Positions 41,701 through 51,756 are shown, counted from the stretch's first letter. The stretch is DNA of 64,000 nt from Apium graveolens (GCF_009905375.1 NC_133656.1:237606396-237670395), one strand, 5' to 3'. Notes: generated by a model not told the origin, from the letters alone. Numbers and translations: made by a program.

Positions 41701-42103
41701 CTTCCAATTCCTGGGAAACAAGCTTGTATCATGGTTTAGCAAAAAGCAAAATTCAGTCTCTACTTCTACAGCTGAGGCTGAATACATTGCTGCTGGAAGT
41801 TGCTGCTCTCAAGTGTTATGGATGAGAAATCAACTCCTTGACTATGGACTTCATGTTGATAGAATTCCTATCTTTTGTGACAACACAAGTGCCATAGCCA
41901 TAACAGAGAATCCTGTACAGCACTCAAGAACCAAGCATATTGATATCAAGTACCACTTCATTAGGGAGCATGTCATGAATGGTACAGTGGAACTACATTT
42001 TGTTCCAAGTGAACAACAAATTGCAGACATATTTACCAAGCCACTTGATGAATCAACATTCACAAGATTAGTAAGTGAGCTAGGTATGCTTAATTACTCT
42101 TAA
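38759..42103 (+). CDS. pol of element 2 (protease, integrase, RT, RNase H)
   Basis: Open for 1,114 codons in the +1 frame relative to gag, with no ATG near its start; the frame opens after a TGA at 38747 and the first sense codons follow gtgtgcag. Domains in order: aspartic protease [11 protein letters not shown] (about 10-22); pre-integrase finger ([18 protein letters not shown]); integrase with DLFGPV, SDNGTEF and [14 protein letters not shown] (DDE type); an acidic/Ser-rich linker with five 8-residue repeats; RT with [25 protein letters not shown] and [10 protein letters not shown]; RNase H with [21 protein letters not shown] and [11 protein letters not shown]. All catalytic motifs are present. 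How it is expressed across the frame change is not known. Confidence 0.9.
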   Translation: MQGNRRNLWYLDSGCSRHMTGDFSLLTEFKERAGPSITFGDDSKGFTMGYDLISTRNVIIDEVALVDGLKHNLLSISQLCDKGNTVSFNSEACVVTSKKDNKVVLTGVRKGNVYLADFNSANAESITCLFSKASSVESWLWHKKLSHLNFKTMNDLVKKDLVRGIPLVEFSRDGLCDACQKGKQRKASFKKKLETTIDEPLQLLHMDLFGPVNVLSIARKRYCLVIVDDFSKFSWVYFLGSKNEASEIIINHIRQVNNHPDLKVRNIRSDNGTEFKNLSMRLFCEENGIMHEFSAPRTPQQNGVVERKNRSLIEAARTMLEESKLPTYFWAEAVNCACFTQNISLINQAKGMTPYQLFKRRKPTLNFLHVFGCKCFILRNQSDHKGKFDAKADEGIFVGYSAGKSYRVYNLRTNIVMKSVHVVFDDKKIDGLTDEGQYERLKFDNIEIYCDDSEEETDGDNTSKGIQNMPLDNAQNTASVESQNSASVDRGNAVSVERHGVSSVEVLNEASVDHSLSTDNRFTSSVDRTPSSLQRTNNSGGVSTSQHSVSHHDNTEATSSRAHLPLQRKWTKNHPFELIIGDASSKVQTRRATQDECLYSSFLSQEEPKKVEEALLDPDWILAMQEELNQFERNQVWKLVPKPKNKSPIDTKWVFRNKMDENGIIIRNKARLVAKGYSQQEGIDFDETYAPVARLEAIRIFLAYAAHANFKVYQMDVKSAFLNGKLEEEVYVSQPPGFEDPNFPDYVYYLLKALYGLKQAPRAWYETLSKFLLENHFTRGTVDKTLFFRNVNGSSILVQIYVDDIIFGSKDDKLCKKFAKLMQSNYEMSLMGELTYFLGLQIKQVSNGIFISQTKYIHDLLKKFDLMECSSAKTPMATATKLEFNKTERSVDITSYRGMVGSLLYLTASRPDIMFATCLCARFQADPRESHLIAIKRIFRYLKGTPNLGIWYPRESGFDLIGYSDADYAGCKIDRKSTTGSFQFLGNKLVSWFSKKQNSVSTSTAEAEYIAAGSCCSQVLWMRNQLLDYGLHVDRIPIFCDNTSAIAITENPVQHSRTKHIDIKYHFIREHVMNGTVELHFVPSEQQIADIFTKPLDESTFTRLVSELGMLNYS
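40192..40315 (+). repeat. 24-nt periodic array inside pol of element 2
   Basis: atccgttga starts at 40192, 40216, 40240, 40264 and 40288, exactly 24 nt apart, then tcaacggat at 40307. In protein this is an 8-residue degenerate repeat around (A/S)SV(E/D) in the integrase-RT linker. The reading frame is kept. Confidence 0.9.
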
Positions 42104-42652
42104 AATTCACGTCCTTATTGCAATTTGAATTGAAGCCTGAAATATATTAGTTGCTAGAACAAATTTGACTTTTAACAAAGTTTATACCATCAACGGATGT
42201 TTCCTATCCGTTAAAAGTCAAAATTGCTCTATCAACGGATATTCATTATCCGTTGAAAGACAAATACATTTCTGGAATTTTTATCCGTCAACGGATAAAA
42301 CTGAAGTACCTTTCAACGGATGACAATTTGCCTTATCCGTTGAAATGTCACATCAGTCGATTCAGGTGTTTCACAACCGTTGATTCTATTTTCTTAACCG
42401 TTGATACTCATACATACATCTGTATGTATTGGTTTTAAAGGTAGTTGTTAGAATACTTACAGTTTATTCTTAAACGGCTGAAATTCACTAACATATACTT
42501 ATTGATTAATCTTTTACTATTTTTTTTTTTTGAAAGCATATAAGTCCTTCTGATTTTTCATTTTTACTTTACGCTTTCTTAAAATTTCAAGCATTTACCA
42601 TTTTCTCTCTGCAAAACCTTCAAGTTATTCTCTGCAATTTCTACTCACAACA
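42104..42652 (+). other. Spacer of element 2 with clustered TCAACGGAT words
   Basis: Between pol and the third frame. Exact or near copies occur at 42190, 42205 (variant), 42232, 42248, 42288, 42313 and 42335, plus two ccgttgat words near 42375 and 42400. Several face each other (42232/42248 with a 7-nt loop, 42313/42335 with a 13-nt loop). No sustained coding frame. Confidence 0.8.
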
Positions 42653-45043
42653 ATGGCACCAGTCGTGAAAATTATGTCTCAATCTGGGTTCATCTATGAG
42701 AAGAACAATTTCATAGCTTTGATAGAAAAGAATGAAGCCCATTCAGACTATCACAAAATGATGGACTTCATCAAAAACTGTAAACTTAGCTATGCAATGC
42801 TGGAAGCCCCAACGATTTACTGTGAAGTAGTTGAGGAGATTTGGACAACTGCTGAGTTCAACTCCATAGATATGACTATCTCCTTCACTCTCAAAGGTAA
42901 AAATCACTGTATTAACTGTGATGATTTACAAGCATGTTTTAAATTACCTGAGAACAATGCCATGACACCACACACTGATAATGATGTATCCAGCATGTTA
43001 GATTCTATAGGTTATTCTCTTAACTCTGCTAGTTTAGGGAGTATTAGAAGAAAAGGCCTTAGGAAAGAATGGAGTTTTCTTGGGGATGCCTTTATAAATG
43101 TTTTCTCTGGGAAAATTAGTAATTTTGATACCATAACTTCATCTCTTGTTAATATGCTCTATATGCTTGTTTCTGATAGGTATTTTAACCTTAGCAACTA
43201 TGTGATGCTAGAATTGGGTACTAGATTAGGTAACAAAGCTAATAGACCTAATAACATCTATTATGCTAGATTCTTTATGTTATTGGCTAACCATGTTGCT
43301 GAAGGTTTGGTCATAATCAATGAGAATAATAAACTCAAGTGCTGGGCACAAGAGAAAAGAGTTCTTGCAGATTTATTGAGAATGGATCTCAACAGCAGTG
43401 TGCCATTGGTATATTTACCAATCATGAATGCACCTCAGGTAGGTGAGGTAATTGCTTCTACAACTCCTACTTCTTCCAACCCCTCTATTTCTTTATCTTC
43501 TAGTGTGGCCATGAAATCTGTGACAATGCCCCAACAGATTTCTACCAAGGTCACCAAAACTAAACTTTCAAAATCAAAGACAAAGAAAACCACCTCTGTT
43601 GTTTCTCAAAAGACAACAATTGTAACACCAACCATTAACCCTGAGGGGAGTGAACAGGGTGTGAGTGGTGAGGGGAGGGGTGAACATCAAAGAAACCCCC
43701 AGGATAAGGAAGGAGAGTTAAGTGCTTCCCAAGCTAGCCAAGCCACAGTTTCTCAAAAAGCTGTGGTGGTTGAAAAGGTATCTAGCACATCCCTAGTTGC
43801 ATCCTCCCAAAAGGATGTTACTATTGAAAATAGTTCCCAACCAGGAACACAGAACAAACGAGGGAGGGACACTGAAGCCAAACACTCACCAACAAAAGCT
43901 TTTATTAGAAGAAAGAAGGCTAGAACCCAATCTTCTACACAGGGTGCACACACTGCACAGATACATCCATCTGTATCTATGCCTTCTCAAACTCAGTTTG
44001 ATGTGGCTCCAATAAATGTGGAGTCACAGCCCCATTCTCTCACAATAATCACACATCAATCACCAAACACTTCATCACCATCTCTGGATGTGGATATGTT
44101 ATTCCCATCAATTCCTGATTCTCCCTCTTTACAACTCAGGGAGGAGCCCCACTCAAATACAGGTGATCATCATCTCTTAGATGATTTGTTGGATCACCCG
44201 CAAATTCTTTCAGATATAATTGAAGGATCTGTGTCACCACATCTCAAATCAATCTACACAGATTCAACAGTTATATCACTTTCAATTTCAACTTCTTTTC
44301 CTTCTTCAACGGATATCACTCATCCGTTGACAAGTGGTTGCTCTTCAACGGATAAGCTTAACAGCAGTTATCCGTTGATAACATCAGTTTCACCTTCAAC
44401 GGATATTCCACATCCGTTGATAGTCTCTCCACACATAACTGAATCGATTCCAAGTGTAGAAGACATGAATACTGTGCAATCACTCTTAGGATTGAGGGAA
44501 GGGAGTGAAAATTTGAGTGAGAGGCTGGGTTGCTCCCAGGCAAAAGGAGAGATTGAGAGCTCAAAAATGCATGCTATTTCTTCCAGCATGGCAAAAGGAG
44601 CTGGGGAAAGAACATGGCCTCTCCACAGGATTCTGAATGAAGGCTACTCTACCTTGATTAGAGTCTTTTCAGCTATACAAAAGGATTCTGGCTTTACCAG
44701 AACTGCCAAGACTGAAATTCTCAACAAGATTGCCAATATAAGGAAAACTTGGAGGGAGCCCAATGCTTTACCCAGGACTTTACTCATTCAAGAAAGGGGA
44801 ATTACAATTCACAAATCACCTCATTGGTTGATGGAATTTAGAGATGATAAAGGAGTCAGAAGATTTTTCAGACTTGAAGACCAACTCAAGATTGCCAGCA
44901 ATGAAACTCTCAAGGAAATGCAATCTAAGTTGGATATCAGTGTTGAAGATGAAGCTGAATTCTTCAGACAACTCCAACTCCAAATTGAGGAAAATGACAA
45001 AGGGCTAGGAAAGAAAACCAGGGAACAAAGAAGAAAAAGATGA
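42653..45043 (+). CDS. Post-pol protein of element 2 (Sirevirus third frame)
   Basis: Intact frame of 796 residues in the place where Sireviruses often carry an envelope-like gene. Residues 1-250 look globular (MAPVVKIMSQSG, WTTAEFNSIDMTISF, NIYYARFFMLLANHVAEG); about 260-610 is Ser/Thr/Pro/Gln-rich low complexity; the last ~150 are charged and probably helical, ending KKTREQRRKR, a possible nuclear signal. No signal peptide or membrane segment is evident, so an envelope function is doubtful. Three hairpin-like TCAACGGAT pairs (44306/44322, 44345/44370, 44396/44412) sit in the low-complexity part. The start shares MAP with the decayed counterpart in element 1. Function unknown. Confidence 0.75.
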   Translation: MAPVVKIMSQSGFIYEKNNFIALIEKNEAHSDYHKMMDFIKNCKLSYAMLEAPTIYCEVVEEIWTTAEFNSIDMTISFTLKGKNHCINCDDLQACFKLPENNAMTPHTDNDVSSMLDSIGYSLNSASLGSIRRKGLRKEWSFLGDAFINVFSGKISNFDTITSSLVNMLYMLVSDRYFNLSNYVMLELGTRLGNKANRPNNIYYARFFMLLANHVAEGLVIINENNKLKCWAQEKRVLADLLRMDLNSSVPLVYLPIMNAPQVGEVIASTTPTSSNPSISLSSSVAMKSVTMPQQISTKVTKTKLSKSKTKKTTSVVSQKTTIVTPTINPEGSEQGVSGEGRGEHQRNPQDKEGELSASQASQATVSQKAVVVEKVSSTSLVASSQKDVTIENSSQPGTQNKRGRDTEAKHSPTKAFIRRKKARTQSSTQGAHTAQIHPSVSMPSQTQFDVAPINVESQPHSLTIITHQSPNTSSPSLDVDMLFPSIPDSPSLQLREEPHSNTGDHHLLDDLLDHPQILSDIIEGSVSPHLKSIYTDSTVISLSISTSFPSSTDITHPLTSGCSSTDKLNSSYPLITSVSPSTDIPHPLIVSPHITESIPSVEDMNTVQSLLGLREGSENLSERLGCSQAKGEIESSKMHAISSSMAKGAGERTWPLHRILNEGYSTLIRVFSAIQKDSGFTRTAKTEILNKIANIRKTWREPNALPRTLLIQERGITIHKSPHWLMEFRDDKGVRRFFRLEDQLKIASNETLKEMQSKLDISVEDEAEFFRQLQLQIEENDKGLGKKTREQRRKR

Positions 45044-45217
45044 TTTGCTCAGGCTAAAGGAGTATCCTTGGAAATACTGTAAATCTTCAATTTCCTCCTA
45101 GTACATACATTTTTGCAGCATTTTCAAATTTCTACTTAGTTTCAATTCATATATCTGTTAAGTGTTTTGTTATCATCAAGTTAACCCTGAATTTATGCCT
45201 ACAATTCTTATAGACAT

Positions 45218-45231
45218 AAATAGGGGGAGAT
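45218..45231 (+). other. Polypurine tract of element 2
   Basis: aaatagggggagat directly precedes the 3' LTR, the usual primer site for plus-strand DNA synthesis. Confidence 0.85.
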
Positions 45232-46247
45232 TGTTAGGAATATATGTGCATTAGTTTGATGATATGTTTAACAAAACACTTAAGTAGAAATTCAGTGTCT
45301 GTAGCCTCAACGGATAAGACCACTTTGGCTATCCGTTGATGGTGTAGCTTTACTTAGAAATAAGTCTAGTGTTGTAGCATATTTCAGTCTCTGTATTTAA
45401 GATGTAATTCTTAGAAGTTGAGAGAAACTATGAGTCATGTTGACTACTAGAAGATATGCAGATAGGAAGGCCAATTGTAAATATTTCATGCCTTGTAATT
45501 TTGTATAAATGAAGTGGTATCAACGGATGACTTAAAGACCTTCAACGGATGAGAAGCTAAGCTTCAACGGATGTCTCTAAAGCTTCAACGGATAACATCT
45601 TTCAACGGATGAGTGCATCAACGGATGAAAGCTTCAACGGATGTTCTGTTGATTAACCGTTTATAAGTGGTAGTTGTACCTACAAACAGAGGCACGTGGG
45701 TGAACAGAGATAACTGAAATGTGGCAGCCTAATTTCAGGAACATCAGAAAAAGCAGCCGTTCTACTCCAGTATAAAGAGACATTAAGTCAACAAAGTACT
45801 GGAGTGAACTGGAGAAGAAACAAGTGGAGATCTTACTTTATTATTTTATATATCCTTGTCTTCACTTGTAAACTTGGTAATATATAAACCAAGTAGTAGC
45901 TAGTAATTAGATGAGAATTTTTCCAGAGTTGTTTAGAAAAATCTTGAGAGAAAAATTATCTAGTTTGTACTAGGATGCAGCTGTGATCAAATTCTTAGAT
46001 CACAGAATTTCTGAAATACCATCTCTGGTGGAACAACAAATCCACCAAAAAAGTTTTTAAAGGTTTATTGTGTTCTTTACATTTGTGTTTGAATATATAT
46101 ATCTGTCTGTATCAGCTTAAAGCAATTCACACACTTGTTCATCTTGAACACACAGTCTTTATAAACTGCTCAAAACTTGAAAAAGTTTTGAGATTTACAT
46201 TCAACCCCCCTTCTGTAAATCTCATTGTTAGTTCTCTAGAAATAACA
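45232..46247 (+). repeat. 3' LTR of element 2
   Basis: 1,016 bp. By eye it differs from the 5' LTR by about seven substitutions and two short indels (an extra 'ta' in the tatata run and an extra c in the cccccc run). It carries the same nine exact TCAACGGAT-family words. It ends aaataaca, followed by gtata, the right copy of the target duplication. Confidence 0.95.
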
Positions 46248-46470
46248 GTATATATAACCTGAATAATGTTAACGTTCTCTCCCGGGGTCTTCGGGTTGTT
46301 CCGATAAAAATGGGAATATGGACATTGTGGTTGGGTGACCGCGTCGTCGCCCTTCCTAGGTTGATCTACTGTCTCCCCAAATGGATTGGTCAGTTTTTGG
46401 TCGATCAAACTCCCTTTGACATCGGTCCAAACAATATTATGGACTAAAGGAATGTGGGCCTCTAACATGT
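46248..46470. repeat. Repeat A, copy 1, right part
   Basis: Continues the repeat broken by element 2 and matches 50817-51030 (gttccgataaaaatggga, tggttgggtgac, gtgggcctctaaca). Homology between the copies stops after cctctaaca. Confidence 0.8.
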
Positions 46471-47613
46471 TCCTGGACTTCGGTTAAGGATGAAATGCTT
46501 GGACGAAGTCCAATCTTTTTCGGCCCAATAAACGTTTGATACACAAACCCTAATGTCCGGCGCTTCCTAAGTTAAGCGATGATAAAAGGTCCCGCCTGAC
46601 TGCCTTAATAATGATAGTTGTCACTTCTCAAGATTGTAATCGTCATCCTACCGTTGAATTCTAAACGTTTATGATCTCAACCATTGGTTTCAAATCCGAA
46701 GTTTTTTTGACCAGACATCTCAAATGTCGCATCCTTTAGAATTGTATATATAAACATCTTTCCCCTGTCATTTCATCTCTTTATTTATCTCTCAACTCCA
46801 TTCCATACTCTCAGAGCAAAAAAACATTTCCATCTCCACGGGCAACTCAAAATCCAAATTTCCACAACCATCGTATCCAGCATCTCGCTATTTGAACAAG
46901 AGTAAATGAGTTATCATTTTGGAAATATACTCTTTATTTTCAAGTACTTTCTTATATGCATGCTAGGCTTTTTTGGGGGATTTTATGGGTAATATGGATT
47001 TCGAGTTTCGTATATTACGTTTCTGCACATTTTGGGTTAGAATTTGGGGGTTATCGTGTTAAACTGTCCCTTGCCCTTTTTTCCGTCTTTCTGTTGGGAG
47101 TTTGTAGGATTTAAAGATGGCATGCGGGTATTCATGGTCTTGAACACTCTTCAAACTGTTGAATCCCTTGAACACACTTCAGGAGCCGACCCCTTAACTC
47201 TCTATGAACTAGTCTTCCCCCCTCTTTGGACTGATCCGGCCAGTTGTATTGGGCATTCCCTTCTTTTCTCCTTTCTTCACTTTTGTTCGGTCCGAGTATA
47301 TGGCAAACACTTCCTCATTTTCGGATGCAAGAATATGGATCGGTCTAACCAAGGTGTAGGAACTTTGGACATAGCACGTATTCCCTCCGCCCCCGCTCAT
47401 TTCAGCGACATAGCCTCTTTTTCGGCCCCAAATAACCCACTCAATTAAAGAAGAAAGAAATAGAAGCTTTCTATTCCAAGTACCATATTCCTAGGAGGCT
47501 TATTTATACATGTCGAAGGAGTCCGATAGGATATACCATACTCCACATGCCCCTGTCACTTCGGGAGATTATGCTATAGGGATTTCTGAGGTTGCTTTCT
47601 GATGTGGCTTTCG
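46471..47613. other. Decayed region, probable retroelement remnant
   Basis: Contains a TATA-like tatatataaac near 46747 followed by a CT-rich leader, which looks like an LTR or gene promoter. A 134-codon frame at 47044-47448 follows; I do not recognise its product. The Cys/Phe-rich N-terminal part resembles no domain I can name. Likely the remains of an LTR element or a captured gene piece. Confidence 0.35.
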
Positions 47614-48783
47614 TGTGACAATCTGGGTCAAATCCCGATCCTTTTTGGAAAACCGGGACAATTCCCGATTATGAGTCTGAAACAAGCCGAAACATATTAT
47701 CCCGAGTGTAACCAACTTGGGTTACGACAAGCCCACCACAGACCCCTGATTATGATTTGTTAGTGCACAAAGTAGTAGTACTTTGCCTTAGGGGTGTAAT
47801 CGAGCCGAGCCGAGTCGAATACTGCCAAGTTAAGCTCGATCTCGATTAAAATAGTTCGGGCCAGAGCTCGAGCTCGATCGAGACTTTAATTTCAAGTTCA
47901 AAATTCGGCTCGTAAAAGGTTCGGTAGGCTCGAGTTCAGCTTGAAACCTCGAATTAATTCACTAAATATTAACAAAAAATTCGAAATGTAATCGGTTCGA
48001 CTCGAGTTTGGCTCGATAAAAATAAATAATATATAATAAATATTAAATATTTACATAAAATATATTTATAATAAAAAAATTAGAAATAATAGAGGCTCGA
48101 TAAGGCTAGCGAACCTTACGAGCCGAATAATTTGAAGCTCGAGCTCGGCTCGGTTAAAAATTCGAAAAGCTCGAGCTCGATCTCGACTTGATTATTTTCG
48201 AGGCAAATTCGATTTTTTTACAAGCCGAGCTCGAGTACCTCACGAACAGTTTAGCTCGTTTACACCCCTACTTTGGCTTATAAACTAAAACAGAAGTCCC
48301 AAATCTCCTCGATGTGGGACTGAGGTGTTATAAACTCCCCCACTTAAAATCCTGACATCCTCGTCATGCCGGAACAAACAGCCCATATATCCGGATCTTT
48401 GCCTCTCTAGCCATTGTGGGATAATACTGGCTAGCTTCGTGTCCCCGCCTCCGGATCTCTGTATAATGCGGGATAATACCACCAGCCTTCATATCCCCAC
48501 CTCCAGCAACTTGACGAATCAAACTTTTTGAGAATCGGTTCTGAAACCATATGTGACAACCCGGGTCAAATCCCGAGTCTTTTTAAAAAATCGGGTCAAG
48601 TACTAATTACGAGTCCGAAATAAGCCGAAGCATACTGTCCCGAGTGCAGCCAACTTGGGTTACGACAAGCCCACCACATCCCCCCAAAATATCATAATTT
48701 GTTGGTGCACAAAGTAGTAGTACTTTGACTTATAAACTGAACATAATTCCCAAATCTCCTCGATGTGGGATTGAGGTGTTACA
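47614..48783 (-). mobile_element. TRIM-like miniature LTR retrotransposon (minus strand)
   Basis: Two ~235-bp LTR-like repeats, 47614-48332 (split by a MITE) and 48552-48783, start tgtgacaa and end ggtgtta(ca). On the minus strand the element has a primer-binding-like atggtttcagaacc at 48537-48550, next to its 5' LTR, and a purine tract gtgggggagttta at 48333-48343, next to its 3' LTR. The ~220-bp interior has no coding capacity. Flanks tttcg and ttttg may be a decayed 5-bp target duplication. Confidence 0.65.
47791..48270. mobile_element. hAT-like MITE inside the TRIM LTR
   Basis: Ends aggggtgtaatcgagc and gctcgtttacacccct are inverted repeats. The interior is full of gctcgagctcg words. The flanks actttgcct and actttggct form an 8-9-bp target duplication with one mismatch. 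The other LTR of the TRIM (agtactttgacttataaac at about 48718) shows the empty site. About 480 bp, no coding capacity. Confidence 0.8.
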
Positions 48784-49411
48784 TTTTGGGTCCCCCTGCT
48801 TAAGCTTCTTAAGAAGCACCTTTCAGACTGATTTATTTATTTTACTTGTAAATTTTATTGCCTTCGAGCGTTGACTCCCATACCTTCAGGCTTAACTCCC
48901 TGTTGTCTTTAGACTGTTATTTTTTTTATCATCCAGTTTATATATCTTTGATTTGTTTTCCTTAGCATTATTTTATAGTTTATGTCTTTAAGTAATATCT
49001 AAAAAAAACTTACTTCTTCGGCCTTAATTTTGGGCCTCGATAAATTTTAGAGGATTTACTACTTCTTTGGTTGCTTTTGGGCCTTAGTAAATTTTAGAAA
49101 ATTTATTTACCTTTTCAGACGCTTTTGAGCCATGGTAAATTTCAGATTTAGCCTTGGTAAATTTTAGAAAGGTGTTTACCTCTTCGGCTTCAATTTTGGG
49201 TCTTGACAATTTTGTGCTGATTTTTACTTTCTAGCTCCACTGTTTTAAAGGAAGGAGTGTGGCATCTTCGGATACCTAATGTGCAGGCTGATTTGTTGCC
49301 CCAATACGAAGGACCACAATACTACCTTTAAAATTTATCAGTGGGACTAGATTATTTGTGAAATAACAAGGCATATAACGTGCTTCAATATTTTGCCAAA
49401 CTAGACATTCA
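48784..49411. other. Spacer with degenerate short tandem repeats
   Basis: 49012-49215 contains three to four diverged units of about 60-70 bp with words such as cttcggccttaattttggg and taaattttagaa. No coding frame. This may be part of the same decayed element as 46471-47613. Confidence 0.45.
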
Positions 49412-51030
49412 TTATTTATTATTATTATTTAATATAATGATGAATTATGATGGATTTGTCGATGTATCTTATGTCTTATAAGTCATAAGACATAAGATAC
49501 ATCGACAAATCGGACCAGATCGGTTGAGCTACCAATTTACGATTTATCAAAAATCGGGAATTTATCGGAATATTATCGGATATAATTTAATATTATTTTT
49601 AAAATTTATATGTCAAATATATAGGTTATGCGACTTAGTGTCGTCCATTTTGACCTTATTAGACAGAAATTGGGCCTTTGTAATATGGTTTGTGCATATA
49701 ATGGCCCCTACAATATTAAAATATATTGTACTTCTGAGTTGTACTACATACAAAGAAACTTGTACTGCTCTACTCTATCTTTAATTATAAAATGGAATCT
49801 TACCCCCTTATCTTCTCCTTCTTTTCTTTTTCGGCCTTCTGATCCCCTACAAACTCTCAACTGAGCTACCGAACTGGGTTCTTCATTTTCAAGTTTATTC
49901 ATTTCCTCGTCCAACTTGCACGCTGTTCTACCAAATCTTGCTAAATCACACTTTTACATCTTCGATTTCTTCGAAGTTGACCCGATTTTCAGCGATTTTG
50001 ACCCATTTGATCGGAAAACGTTTTTTTCAACAATTTCACCTTATCAGATCGATAGCTCTCCTATCAGCGATTTCTCGGCCGATTTATCGGTCAAATCGTT
50101 GATTTTTAGAACATAAGTTATGACACCTTATCAAAATTCATGAGATTTGTTAACGATTTGTGGAAAATTCTATCTTATTGATCATTACTCAAAGATTTTT
50201 TTTATAAAATTCACGAAAATCCATCATTTTAGATAATCGATTATAACTTTTTGTATATTATGAATGCCGTATTTTTGTGAAGTGCGAAAATCACCTAAAT
50301 GCCTTTTTTTGAGTATACACGACCCAATATATAAAATATAAACAAAGGCCCTAAAAGCCCAATTAAATAGAAGAAATTGTGTAATAAGTGACTGAACACA
50401 AAATTCGAAGTATCGCACCACGTAATACTCAGTCACCGGTTCACCACAAATATTACATCGCATAACAATGCTCAATCACCAAACAAGGTAGTTATAGTTA
50501 AATAAGGTTACGGGAGACGATAATTATAGTATTATTAAGGTGTGTTGGATGAATTTCATTACCCAAATCATAATAAATGTGTTCATTTTCAAGAACTATT
50601 TTTGTTGGAACATGTTTTCGGCCTATATGACTTCGTCTCCAAATTTCACTTCACCCTGCAAAGAGAAGTGTGAGAGATTGTTCTCTCGATTCACCTCCGG
50701 TATGATAATAAGAAAATTGGTTTCGGAGAGTAAATTCTAATACGAGATAGTTTTAGTATGTATTTTAGTATGTATGTAATATTGTGTGTGCTATTCGACG
50801 AATACTATCGTGTATATAACATGAATAACGTGAATATTCTCTCTCGGGGTCTTCAAATTGTTCCGATAAAAATGGGAATGTGGACGTCGTGGTTGGGTGA
50901 CTACGTCTTCGCCTTTCTTGTGCTGATCTACTGTCGCCCCAAATGGGCTGATTTCTTTTCGGTCAGCCCAACTCCATTTGACATCGACCCAACCAATAGT
51001 ATGGGCTAAGTGAATGTGGGCCTCTAACAA
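49412..51030. repeat. Repeat A, copy 2, with an insertion
   Basis: Matches copy 1 at 49412-49482 and about 50117-51030. About 635 bp between these has no counterpart in copy 1. It keeps the site where element 2 landed in copy 1 (cgtgtatataac at about 50812) without the element. Ends at cctctaaca. Confidence 0.8.
49453..49511. repeat. Perfect 27-bp inverted repeat with 5-nt loop
   Basis: Arms 49453-49479 and 49485-49511 are exact reverse complements around aagtc. The left arm is part of repeat A; the right arm is the first 27 bases of the insertion. Confidence 0.9.
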
Positions 51031-51193
51031 TTTGCAAGAAAGACATATGCAATTATTCAACACAAGAAGACAAAGAACATACATCACTTAATATAAATTT
51101 TAAGGATTGCTTCATCTGTATTGTTCCAACAAGTTTACGCTTAACAGGGTAAGTTGTGTAACAACGTATCACCCATGAAGCCCTCATACGGTA
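51031..51193. other. Short spacer between repeat A copy 2 and the foldback MITE
   Basis: Non-coding. No recognisable feature. Confidence 0.4.
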
Positions 51194-51203
51194 TTTAAAT
51201 TAA

Positions 51204-51756
51204 GGGTTAAATATCAAGTAGGTCACTTATTGCGTACAAATATATCAAGGGAGTTATTGATTATAAAACTCACTCAAATGAATCACTCATTTGAAAATTT
51301 GTATCAAAAATATCACTCTATCGTTAGTCAAAATTCTTAAAAGTATTATATATTGAGTTTCGAATATTTTTTATGAATGATATTATATTCAAATGAAAGG
51401 TTCCGATTCTACTATTTTAGATTATATTTCTAGTTTTTTAAAATTTTATCAACTATTTATTTTTAATTTTGTGATTGTTTTATTTGATTTAAATAAAAAT
51501 AAATAGTAGATAAATTTTAAAATTTTTAAAAATATTATCTAAAATACTAGAATTCAGAATCTTTCATTTGGATGTAATATTATTCATAAAAAATGTGTGA
51601 AACTCAATATATAATACATTTAAGAATTTCGACTAACGATAGTGTGATATTTTTGATACAACTTTTCAAATGAGTGACTTATTTGAGTCAGTTTTGTAAT
51701 CAGTGACTCACTTGATACATTTGAACACAGTAAGTGACCTATTTGATATTTAACCC
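51204..51756. mobile_element. Foldback MITE with long inverted repeats (Mutator-type candidate)
   Basis: 553 bp. Starts gggttaaatatcaagtaggt and ends with its complement acctatttgatatttaaccc. The inverted arms extend for roughly 250 bp each with modest divergence. Exact 10-bp flanks tttaaattaa lie at 51194-51203 and 51757-51766. A 9-10-bp duplication and long arms suggest a Mutator-type non-autonomous element. No coding capacity. Confidence 0.85.

Larger units (their letters stand above)
35245..46247 (+). mobile_element. Element 2: full-length, young Sirevirus-like Ty1/copia retrotransposon
   Basis: 11,003 bp with two ~1-kb LTRs that differ by only about nine changes by eye, a primer-binding site, gag, pol, a third frame and a polypurine tract, all open. 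Flanks are gtgta (left) and gtata (right), a 5-bp target duplication with one mismatch. It is inserted into repeat A; the second copy of repeat A at 50.8 kb shows the unoccupied site (atcgtgtatataac). Gene order and the extra frame after pol fit the Sirevirus lineage. It carries a dense family of TCAACGGAT motifs in both orientations. Confidence 0.95.

Noticed and set aside
42253..42438. Small frame of 61 codons after pol of element 2
   Set aside because: It falls in the motif-rich spacer, and its composition reflects the TCAACGGAT words; no conserved domain.
42653..45043. True envelope glycoprotein gene
   Set aside because: No signal peptide, membrane span or cysteine pattern is visible; the protein is mostly hydrophilic.
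47614..48783. Cassandra element (5S rRNA-bearing TRIM)
   Set aside because: The LTRs show no recognisable 5S rRNA sequence or internal promoter boxes, so only a general TRIM-like call is kept.
34493..51030. Repeat A copies as the two LTRs of one element with 46471-49411 as its interior
   Set aside because: Homology extends left of any TG start, no primer-binding site or purine tract adjoins the copies, and the outer flanks show no target duplication.
50791..51087. Minus-strand 98-codon frame, similar to one at 46139-46468
   Set aside because: Both are chance frames across the two copies of repeat A; the similarity only reflects the duplication.
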